DNA of 22,500 nt, taken from Balamuthia mandrillaris (taxonomy: Eukaryota > Discosea > Longamoebia > Balamuthiidae). The stretch covers positions 1 through 22,500 of the forward strand of contig JAVKOQ010000098.1 of assembly GCA_031835245.1 (NCBI GenBank). Direction: 5' to 3'. A model generated the notes under the pieces. The model worked only from the letters and a program-made list of their open reading frames with translations, made no database searches and was not told the origin of the DNA. Every line of letters starts with the position of its first letter. The stretch's first letter is position 1. The position numbers and the translations under genes were made by a program. Below, piece after piece: positions 1 through 9,483 of this stretch.

Positions 1-30
1 TGAGAGAAAGTGTCAAAATAAAAAGCACTA

Positions 31-1463
<1,433 letters not shown>

Positions 1464-1753
1464 GTGTAGCAGTTGGGTAGGGTGGGGTTTCCTCTTCTAC
1501 GACTTTCTTCGCTCAGAGCAAAAGCAAGGAACAACAATAGGGCTGAGATATCCATGGGAGGGGAGCACCCCTCAATCAACGAAAATCTTTGGCGGGGCAA
1601 ATTTCACACCAACCAGCCGCTGCCACGTCAGCAACGAACACGCACAAGCAGACATGGTGCCCATCCACTCCCTCAGCGAAGCAGAAAGAAGAACCATCCC
1701 TGGATGCAGAAGAAGAGGAAGAAGTGGAAAAACGACGAAGATCTTCTGAAGTG
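1464..1753. promoter_or_regulatory. Probable bidirectional upstream region between ADH5 and the coiled-coil gene
   Basis: ADH5 starts leftward at 1463 and the next gene reads rightward, its first in-frame ATG being at 1754, so this stretch must hold the 5' ends of both. The part from about 1650 is probably already transcribed and partly coding for the right-hand gene, because the acidic frame continues upstream of the ATG. I see no TATA box or other named site. The divergent-promoter call is an inference from orientation only. Confidence 0.4.
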
Positions 1754-2260
1754 ATGCTGAAGGAACGTCTTTCAAAACAACAACAGGAACAAAGTGAAAA
1801 ACCTTCCGTGGACGAAGCTGTTAAAAGAGCTAAACAAAGAGTACGTGAAAGAATACATCAACAGCAGCAACAGAACAGCCCTTCCTCCCCTGCTTCTCCT
1901 TTGAACAAGAAGATCTCTCTTTCGACAAGATTGAGAGGAGTGATGAAAGGACAACAACCAGCAGAGAGAAGCCCGATGGATGTCAACCGACTGTTGAACC
2001 ACCAAAAGGACCTCAAGAGAGCTTTCGAGGAGGCCGTCAAACAGGCCGATAGAAGAGAGGAAGAAATGGAGCGCAGAGAAAGAGAGTTGGATGAAATGGT
2101 TCTAACGATGAAACAATTGCTGGAACGGAGAAAAGCTGATGCAACAGATGAAGACGAAGAAGAGGATGAGGAAGATAGTTCTTCTTTTGACAAGGACCGC
2201 ACGTTTTTCCTGCTGAGAACGTTCTATTGTTTTCCCACGCAAATGCTTGGCCAAAGCTGA
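1754..2260 (+). CDS. Small charged coiled-coil protein, unknown function, start uncertain
   Basis: I do not recognise this protein. From the ATG at 1754 it has 168 residues. The frame stays open and acidic back to about 1590 without an ATG, so the true start is either this ATG or an upstream exon spliced in; a possible acceptor is the gatgcag ending near 1710. The N-terminal third is rich in Lys, Arg, Gln and Glu, with a glutamine run (about residues 36-41), followed by a Ser/Pro stretch. Then comes a clear heptad-like helix (roughly residues 80-130, LKRAFEEAVKQADRREEEME onward) and an acidic Asp/Glu/Ser block. The last 20 residues, after SSSFDKD, are hydrophobic and could be intron read-through, in which case the annotated stop is wrong. 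A coiled-coil structural or adaptor role is plausible but unproven. Confidence 0.5.
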   Translation: MLKERLSKQQQEQSEKPSVDEAVKRAKQRVRERIHQQQQQNSPSSPASPLNKKISLSTRLRGVMKGQQPAERSPMDVNRLLNHQKDLKRAFEEAVKQADRREEEMERRERELDEMVLTMKQLLERRKADATDEDEEEDEEDSSSFDKDRTFFLLRTFYCFPTQMLGQS

Positions 2261-2587
2261 AAGGCCCTTCCTTCCGGAACGTTGCATCATTGACTGTTGA
2301 ACACGAGAAAGCGAAAGTTTAGTTTCTTGTGCGGCTGTTTGGTGCGGCCCCAATAGACAGCGCCACGAAAGCAACCGAAGAGGTCCCAATAGGCAGAAGC
2401 AGTGCCCTTTTCAGGTGGGAAAGCCTCCATGGGGGACTTGACTTAGAAAGTTTCGTTGGATCGCTCTCAACTTTCCGCTGTCGCAGCTAGTTGTCGACAG
2501 TAACTGACATAATGGCGACAACCTACGAATTTTTTGTTTCTCGGCTTTTTGTTTTTTTGTTGGGAAGGAAAGAGAGAGAAAGCAGTC
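2261..2587. other. Intergenic/upstream region of phosphoglycerate mutase
   Basis: No coding frame that I trust. It should contain the 3' end of the coiled-coil gene and the promoter and 5' leader of the phosphoglycerate mutase gene. The 50 bases before the ATG at 2588 are T-rich then purine-rich (ggaaagagagagaaagcagtc). No recognisable TATA box. Confidence 0.4.
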
Positions 2588-3269
2588 ATGGAAGGGTCCT
2601 CATCCTCGTCTTGTGCTCACAAGGTTGTGTTGTTGCGCCACGGTGAAAGCCAGTGGAACAAGGAGAACCGTTTCACTGGATGGGCTGACGTGCCTCTCTC
2701 TGACAAAGGCCTGGAAGAGGCCCACCAAGCAGCCAAGGTAATCATCACCGACCTCGTGCATCACTGCCTTTTCTTCTTTGTCGTCACCCTCTCTTAGACC
2801 AACTGTGTTTTTACAATCTGTAGAGCCTCAAGGAAGGTGGCTACGTCTTTGACGTAGCCTTCACCAGCGTGCTCAAGAGAGCCATCAAAACCCTGTGGAT
2901 CGTGCAGGAAGACCTGGACCTCATGTGGATTCCTGTAGTGCGCTCCTGGCGTTTGAACGAGCGCATGTACGGTTCTCTTCAGGGTCCGTCTTCCGTCTTT
3001 GGTTTTATGTTGTTGCGTCAATGCTTTAGTCACTCACTCCTTGTGCACCCCTTCATGTTGCTTTTTTTTTTAAAAAAAAAAAAGGTCTGAACAAGTCAGA
3101 GACTGCTGAAAAGCATGGCGAGGAACAGGTGAAGATCTGGAGACGTGCCTATGATATTCCTCCTCCCGCTCTGGACGAGAATGACGAGAGATACCCTGGC
3201 AAGGAGCCCAGATACCGTGAACTCACACCTGAGCAGATCCCCAAATCTGAAAGCTTAAAGTTGACAGGT

Positions 3270-3352
<83 letters not shown>

Positions 3353-3750
3353 CTTTTAGTCACTCTACTCGTTCTTTCGTTGTAAAGTGGAACGCTTTTT
3401 GCCTTACTGGCACGAGACCATCGCTCCTGAGATCAAGGCTGGCAAGAAGGTCCTGATCGCTGCCCATGGAAACAGTCTTCGTGCCCTTGTGAAGTACCTC
3501 GACAACATCTCAGAGGAGGACATTGTGGAGCTCAACATCCCCACTGGTATTCCTCTTGTGTACGCTGCAGTCCCCTCTCCTATTCTACCATCCTCTTTCA
3601 CTCTTTCTTTTTCTCTTTCTCACCCATCATACCAGGTACGAGTTGGACAAGGACCTGAAGCCCATCCGTCACTACTATCTTGGTGATGAGGAAACCGTCC
3701 GTCAGGCGCAGGCCAGCGTGGCCGCCCAAGGCAAGGCCAAGAGCAACTAA
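2588..3750 (+). CDS. PGAM: 2,3-bisphosphoglycerate-dependent phosphoglycerate mutase
   Basis: This glycolytic enzyme interconverts 3- and 2-phosphoglycerate through a phosphohistidine. Five exons (2588-2737, 2824-2983, 3085-3267, 3388-3559, 3636-3750) with in-phase GT-AG junctions give 259 residues, close to the usual 250. The active-site histidine motif [20 protein letters not shown] begins about residue 13. [32 protein letters not shown] and the second histidine in [15 protein letters not shown] follow, and the C-terminus is [20 protein letters not shown], all diagnostic of the cofactor-dependent family rather than the cofactor-independent enzyme of land plants. The ATG at 2588 is chosen because it leads directly into the conserved domain after a short Ser-rich leader; an in-frame ATG at 2534 is possible but unlikely. 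No targeting peptide is evident, so it is probably cytosolic. Intron 3 holds a long CT repeat, and intron 2 ends in a T/A homopolymer pair. Confidence 0.97.
3274..3349. repeat. (TC)n microsatellite in phosphoglycerate mutase intron 3
   Basis: About 38 perfect TC units fill most of intron 3 (3268-3387), starting seven bases after the donor site. The stretch reads as Ser-Leu repeats if translated, but the flanking exons join in phase across it, so it is intronic. Confidence 0.97.
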
Positions 3751-4161
3751 ACTGGGAGTGTTATCGTGGTGGTTAGTTTTGCAAATACAAACTACCCACG
3801 TGTTCACTTTTTTTTTTTTGTTTACAAGGGAGAAAGTGAGGAGGGCAGTGACAACAAAGAGGGGAGTTCATGAGAATGAGAAGCAACGCGGGGTCACGTC
3901 TTATTTACAATCCACAGCAAAACAACAAGAAAAAAAAAAAGGAGGGAAGGAGAGGAGAGGAGAGGAGAGTGGGATGGATTTTTCAAAAAAAAAGATAAAA
4001 AGGCTTGTCCCCCTTTTTGCTTGGTTGAGTGCTGTTGATGTTTGCTTGACGGCGCGCAAAGGAGAAAAAAGAAAAGAGAAGAAGAGAGATAAAAACCACC
4101 ACGTAGTGGGGGGGCGAAAAAATGAGGGGGCGTATTGTTTGCAAAAAAGGCTGAGTGAAGT
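3751..4161. other. Convergent intergenic region between phosphoglycerate mutase and Rab11
   Basis: Both neighbours end here, so the stretch should hold two 3' untranslated regions. It is strongly purine-rich on the plus strand, with a polyA/GGA-rich block at 3927-3970 and several A runs. A plus-strand open frame crosses it, but its composition is low-complexity Lys/Arg/Glu with no conserved motif. No canonical AATAAA is obvious on either strand next to the stop codons. Confidence 0.6.
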
Positions 4162-5047
<886 letters not shown>

Positions 5048-5219
5048 GTTGGTGTTGGTGCTGAAAAAAAAATAGAGAGAGAGAAAGAGAACTGTTTTTG
5101 TTTGTTTGTTTGTTTGTTCAACGTCTACTGCTGCCGCCCCTTTTTCCTTTTCTTTTGCGAAAAGAAAAAAAAAACGGGGAAGTGCCCTCGCTTCACGGGT
5201 GTGGTGGACAAAAAGGACA
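5048..5219. promoter_or_regulatory. Rab11 upstream region with a (GTTT)n run
   Basis: Region immediately 5' of the Rab11 ATG on the minus strand. It holds a short tetranucleotide run (about five TTTG units, 5097-5118) and A/T homopolymers. No named promoter element seen. Confidence 0.35.
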
Positions 5220-5974
5220 CTAAACCCGGAAAATTTGGACGGCATTCGGAGGGAAGTTCCCTCCTTTGTTGGCAAAATTAGGCGGCGGTGACTCCTTAGA
5301 CGTTGGCTTCTGTGTCCTCAAAAATTGTGTGCTTTTTTTTTTTCGCTCCTCTTGTGATCCTGCAGACACAGAGAACAGGCACTGCTGGAACCAGCTAACG
5401 CCTCGGCCCACCGTGGTGAGGGAAACGTCGGCAAACCAATTGTTTCGTAGTTCTTCTGGGGGCATATCGTCTTTCTTCTGAAGGATCCATTCCGTTCCAC
5501 ATGTTATCCTTAGAGGTCATCAACGCTGACCAATTTCTTCGCAATCTAGATCTCATTTTTCAACGCGAAAACACAAAACCCCCCCCCCAAACCACCCCAT
5601 AACAGTGTGGCCTAGTTGGCTCAAGCTCTTTTTCAGGATGCTGATGGGCACAAGTGAGGTAGAGGCAGGAGAAGTAGCAAAGGCGCCAGACTCTCGTATG
5701 ACTCCTGGTTGTTGAAGAAGGCCTTCAAAGAGGGGGGTCTTGTGCCACTTCAACAAACATCAAACACGGTGTTCCAGGGGTGCAATCCCCTTTGTCCGGT
5801 CAGGTATCTTGTAGCAGCAGAACCTCTTTCTAAGCAGGGGTGGCTTTCTTCTTCGGGACCGGCTGTCTTGTGATGAGCATCCTTGAGCCTACTTTCTTCG
5901 GAAGCTTTGCTGGCGCGCAGAAACACACAGTCTGCTGGGTATCCGGTTCCCGAAGCAGCTGGTGCGGTCGCCAT
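5220..5974 (-). CDS. Possible multi-exon minus-strand gene, unresolved
   Basis: I cannot identify or assemble a protein here, but the stretch does not look like spacer. On the minus strand there is a well-placed ATG at 5974 (context gcgagATGg) opening MATAPAASGTGYPADCVFLR with about 70 open codons, a complex-composition frame at 5553-5750 (KWHKTPLFEGLLQQPGVIRE and on), and another at about 5357-5430 (PPEELRNNWFADVSLTTVGR and on). Each has balanced amino acid use unlike the low-complexity frames nearby, yet they are in different frames and I found no set of splice sites that joins them convincingly. The plus strand also has a possible acceptor before 5639 and a short open frame from 5499, so orientation is not certain. 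It lies between Rab11 and MAF1, both minus. Confidence 0.3.
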
Positions 5975-6255
5975 CTCGCTAAGCGAAGAACTCCGACTGC
6001 TGTTGAGGAGTCATTGGGCCAATGATTTTTTTTTTTGTTTGGGCTGCAAAGAAAGTTTTTTTTTATTTTCAACGGGTTATGTACAAGTGCAGAGGTTCAA
6101 GTGTGTGGGCCATCGCGGAGTTGAAAAACAAAACAGGTGCAGGTAAAAAGGAGGAGCGACGGGGCGCGCGGTAGAACAAATACACCTGAGAAAAGTTGGC
6201 AGGAGGCGGCTTTACAATACACGGAGTAGTGGCAGAGACAACGGGTGGCCCTCTC
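5975..6255. other. Region downstream of MAF1, no gene resolved
   Basis: Holds the MAF1 3' untranslated region and, on the minus strand, a strong pyrimidine-AG acceptor-like site (ctttctttgcag) at about 6043, which could introduce a 5' exon of the unresolved gene to the left. Contains a 12-base T run at about 6025. Confidence 0.35.
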
Positions 6256-7321
6256 CTACATGTCCATTGCCTGCGCTAGGGAGTAGTCCCACTCGTCACT
6301 GCATATCGACGCATATTTTTTTCATAGTAAGTAAATCTCTGCACTTTCATCTAAAAGATCTGAAAAAAGTCATACCGTAAATAGGGCTCCTCCTCGTAGT
6401 CATATTCGTCCAACTCAGCGCCAAGCGAGACGTCACTATGGGACGAGAGGAGCAGCTTGCTGACCGCACGGCAGGTGAAGAACAGAACCCTGCGCAGCTT
6501 TTTGTTGAAAAAGAAGTAATTGAAGCACCACCTACAGCGGAGAAGCAAAAAGACCAACGTTAACATGATCATACAAGTTAGAAGTTGAAAGCACAAAAGG
6601 GGGAAATAGTGTACAAGTTCCCCTCTTCACAGAAAGGGTCCGAGTCAGGATCTGGGATGTAGCTATAGATAACGCAGTCACGTAAGTGCATCTCCTCATC
6701 CATCACGCCCCACATTTTTGACGCAAACTGTTGATAGTCTGGAAATCCTATCGCCAGAACTGTGTTGATGTTGTTAACCACGAGCTGCAGCTCATCCTTT
6801 TTGAACTGTTCAGGTTTTACACCACTGCAAGAAGATCCTCGGTTAGCACGCTCGCAAGAGGCTAGGGGAAAAAAAAGGGGAACTCTGTTGAGGACAAATA
6901 AAAGAAAGGCAAACGCACCTAAAGTCATAGTCTGGGAAGGACGCATTGAGAGTCGAGATCAACGAAATAAAGGTACGCCTCGATGTGCTCAGTGACAGTG
7001 GTCCAAACGGTGAAGTCGAGAGCTCAGGGGAGAGGACGGGCGATCTGGCTAACTCTTCGTATTGTTTGTCCAACTCTTTGTACAGCTTTTTATCCGAGCC
7101 CGCTCTTTTACCTGTCAAACCCAAGAAATGAAGAAAGTTAGTTTAGGTGGAGGAAAAAAAATAATCGTAGAGAGAATCAGATGAAAATCTTCATCAGATT
7201 CAAAGATGAAAAACGTACATGTAAAGAGCTCGAAACGGCCATAAATAAGACTGTCACCAGCGTCCACCCCATCCATGCACTCTGTCAGGTGCAAGAAATT
7301 TGCGAGCTCTAGAAACTTCAT
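6256..7321 (-). CDS. MAF1: MAF1, repressor of RNA polymerase III transcription
   Basis: MAF1 binds RNA polymerase III and blocks its recruitment at tRNA and 5S genes under nutrient or stress signals, moving between cytoplasm and nucleus according to TOR-dependent phosphorylation. Five minus-strand exons (7219-7321, 6919-7111, 6615-6824, 6376-6531, 6256-6298) join in phase to 234 residues, within the family range. Box A is MKFLELANFLHLTECMDGVD, with GRFELFTCKRAG after it. A variable serine-rich linker (SPVLSPELSTSPFGPLSLST) is a likely phosphorylation region. The core follows with FISLISTLNASFPDYDF, IYSYIPDPDSDPF and WCFNYFFFNKKLRRVLFFTC (box B). The tail ends EWDYSLAQAMDM, the box C signature seen in fungal and plant proteins but absent from human MAF1. 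The tiny 43-base last exon is supported because it alone restores that signature. I am very sure of the family. Confidence 0.96.
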
Positions 7322-8196
7322 CCTTTCGAAGCAGTTCTAAGGTTTGTACGGGTTGTTTGTTGTGTTGTCGTTGGTCTTTTGGTGGTTGTTTTTCGTTTCT
7401 TAGCAGCAACACCCACTTATCATAACAAATCCCCACGTTGCACTGATTCGTCTGTTCTCTATCCTCCACCAAAACATTCAAAAACACCACCAACCTTCTT
7501 CGTTTAAAAGAAAACGGCTCTCTTCGTCTGATAGTAGTAGTAGTAGACTAGAGAAGAAAAATTATAAAAAAGGGCAAGTATTCCACCAAAACAAAAAAAA
7601 GAATCTTTCTTCTTCAACGGCAACCCTCCTCCTCTTCTTCCTCTCTTTGAACCAAAAGCCTTTTTGTTCGCTCTGTCGTGCTTCTTCTTATTTTCCCCTT
7701 CTCTTTGCGCTGTAGTGCTTCTGTGCCTCTCTTTCGTGCTACTTTTCTGGGTGAAACCGATCGCCAAATTTTACTTCAAAAAAATTAAAGAAAAGTTGAC
7801 CGTTTGAGGATATTTCGCTTTGAGGCGACACAGCACTTTCGAGGAAGGTTGCCAGGGTTACCCCTACGCACCATCAACCTCATAGCATAGCTGACGTGTG
7901 GCTCTAACAATGATTCGCCCTCTGTTGGGGGATGAAAGGGGGAAAAAGAAATGGGCAGAAGAAAAAAAGGAGTCAGGGAGGAGATCATCGTTTTGGAGGA
8001 GGAGAGGAAGCTATGTTCAACCCCTATCTTCTTGGTCGTGAGCAACAAGCATATCAAAGCAGTATTTCTCTATACCCAAAAGAGAGAGAGAAAGAAAGAA
8101 AAAGAGAGCAGAAATTGTAGTTTGAGCTAAAATAAAAATAGGAAAGCCTTTGGTATTTACTACGTGGTGTACTCATATGACCGCAGCTAGAGATGT
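7322..8196. other. 875-base region between MAF1 and COX6A, no gene resolved
   Basis: The left half is pyrimidine-rich on the plus strand and presumably holds the MAF1 promoter and leader; it includes a (TAG)n run at about 7530-7545. At 7785-7920 the minus strand shows a C-rich tract ending in an acceptor-like cccccaacag, followed by about 40 open codons of balanced, basic composition (MRLMVRRGNPGNLPRKCCVA and on), which could be a small exon or a structured RNA. Nothing in it matches a family I know. An AG/GAAA purine run lies at 8079-8108. Confidence 0.35.
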
Positions 8197-8620
8197 TTAG
8201 TGGTGCTCGCCGGAAGCTACTGGCTTGAAGAGAGGAGTTTTGCCATCCCCCCAGGGGTACTGCTTCTTGTTGATGCTCATGTAGGGGTACTCATGGCGAG
8301 GGGCGGAGTCGTGGCTCATGCGGGCCAAGTAGACATGGAAGAGAACCACAGTGGTAATTCCACCTATGGAGTAGTACAACCAAGTGCGAGGGTCGTGAGC
8401 CGCTGAAACGTAGAAGAACCAAGAGAAAAAAGAAGTATCAAAAATCTCGGGTGAGGGGCATGAAAAATTTTCTCTTTTAAAAAAATAATAACGAACCATC
8501 ATGGTGCTGTTCTTTTACAACGACATCCGCAGTGGAGCTGAAGGTCCTCCTCTGAACCAGTCTGGAGGAGGTTGTGAGGGAAGGGCGAGGAGAAGCGAAA
8601 AGGGCACGCCTTAGGGACAT
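8197..8620 (-). CDS. COX6A: Cytochrome c oxidase subunit 6A, mitochondrial
   Basis: A small nuclear-encoded subunit of respiratory complex IV in the inner mitochondrial membrane. Two minus-strand exons (8497-8620, 8197-8402) join in phase to 109 residues, the family norm. The N-terminus, MSLRRALFASPRPSLTTSSR followed by LVQRRTFSS, is basic, serine-rich and free of acidic residues, a typical mitochondrial presequence. One transmembrane helix spans about residues 51-70 (WLYYSIGGITTVVLFHVYL). The conserved C-terminal intermembrane segment is HEYPYMSINKKQYPWGDGKT, with the KxYPWGDG signature of COX6A. The frame reads without the intron but then loses the presequence, so splicing and the ATG at 8620 are preferred. 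It is a lone respiratory gene with no complex IV neighbours. Confidence 0.94.
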
Positions 8621-8956
8621 GATCAATCAAGTCGTCTTTTTTTTTTTGTTTTTGCTTTGTGCTTTTCGGTCCGGAACTGTTCGCAATTTTTGTCGACTTA
8701 CCAACAAAAAAAGTTGCAATAGAGCTATTATGTTGAGGGTACTTCTTACCCCGCTTGCAGAGTGGAACTACTCTTTTATGCCTGTGCAGCATAATGTAGA
8801 CCGTTGGTGTTCTACATACAGCCAGTGGCGGAAGTGGTCTTGAAACATTCTTGCTTTTAATGAACACTGGTTACGATTCAGTGATGGATATATTCAATTC
8901 ATCGGGGCAGTTTGGCTTCACCCGGAGGGTCGCATGGCGGTAGCGTGTTATGAGGG
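8621..8956. other. COX6A upstream region
   Basis: Presumed promoter and leader of COX6A on the minus strand. Open frames exist on both strands but overlap each other and show no motif. I see nothing else I can name. Confidence 0.3.
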
Positions 8957-9091
8957 GTATGGGTACTGTAGCCCAGCAGGGTGGACATAAGTGTTGAGGA
9001 GTCATGTATTATCCCACACAGACAAAGGGGAAATAGTGTGACGTGTAATCTTGGTTTTGTCTACCCTGCGGCGCTACAGTATGGGTACTGT
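8957..9091. repeat. Paired inverted and direct repeat, unknown element
   Basis: The arms at 8964-8987 and 9058-9081 are reverse complements at 21 of 24 positions, separated by 70 bases. Overlapping them, the 13-base word GTATGGGTACTGT occurs twice in the same direction, at 8957-8969 and 9079-9091. The arrangement could fold as a stem or mark the ends of a small element. It has no coding frame and lies about 160 bases upstream of a tRNA-like unit. Confidence 0.6.
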
Positions 9092-9250
9092 GGGCCTAGA
9101 GCGCGACATTACCTAACATGCCTTTCGCCTTCTACTTCCTTCCCACCACCAGGTTGTGAAACAACGCAATACCCCTCCTTCATTCTTTACATTCTTGAGC
9201 CGGAGAGGACCCGTTCCTCCTCCCACGGGAAATTTTCATTTCCGCAATCT

Positions 9251-9310
9251 GGCGCCGTAGTTAAGTGGTAAAATTCTCGCTTCGGGTGCGTTCGATTCCG
9301 GGCGGCGCCC
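9251..9310 (+). tRNA. tRNA-Gly-like Pol III unit, short and probably a pseudogene
   Basis: The first seven bases GGCGCCG pair perfectly with CGGCGCC at 9303-9309. An A box (TAGTTAAGTGG, 9258-9268) and a B box (GTTCGATTC, 9290-9298) match consensus. D-loop wording TAGTTAAGTGGTAAAAT is that of eukaryotic glycine tRNAs. However the unit is only about 59 bases, roughly 12 short of a normal tRNA: the anticodon arm and variable region are reduced to about 16 bases, no GCC or other Gly anticodon can be placed in a seven-base loop, and the T stem pairs poorly. A T run at 9318-9322 could end Pol III transcription. It is best read as a degenerate tRNA-Gly or tRNA-derived unit; the part-deleted anticodon arm argues against normal decoding. 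Confidence 0.7.
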
Positions 9311-9322
9311 ACAAAACTTTTT

Positions 9323-9483
9323 GATTTTATCTGTTGATTTTTAATTCATTTTTTCCAGGTTGTCCGGTGCTCACGTGTTAAATATATTGTCCAGCACACA
9401 CCAATCACAACCGAACCCCAGATCATTTTCGTTGAAGCTTCAATGTTGGCCCTACTTATAGACAATCAGGCTGAGCAAAAATC
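9323..9483. promoter_or_regulatory. Upstream region of the glycosyltransferase gene
   Basis: AT-rich stretch between the tRNA-like unit and the glycosyltransferase ATG. It contains a CACGTG E-box-like hexamer near 9373 and a loosely repeated TTGTCC-GCAC word about 30 bases apart (9361 and 9388). The promoter role is inferred from position. Confidence 0.3.

Noticed and set aside
3274-3349. A Ser-Leu repeat peptide at the end of a phosphoglycerate mutase frame
   Set aside because: It is intronic microsatellite; the exons on both sides join in phase and match the enzyme family.
8574-9271. Plus-strand open frames of about 90 codons upstream of the tRNA-like unit
   Set aside because: They overlap the COX6A first exon or the repeat pair, have no recognisable domain, and lack support from composition.
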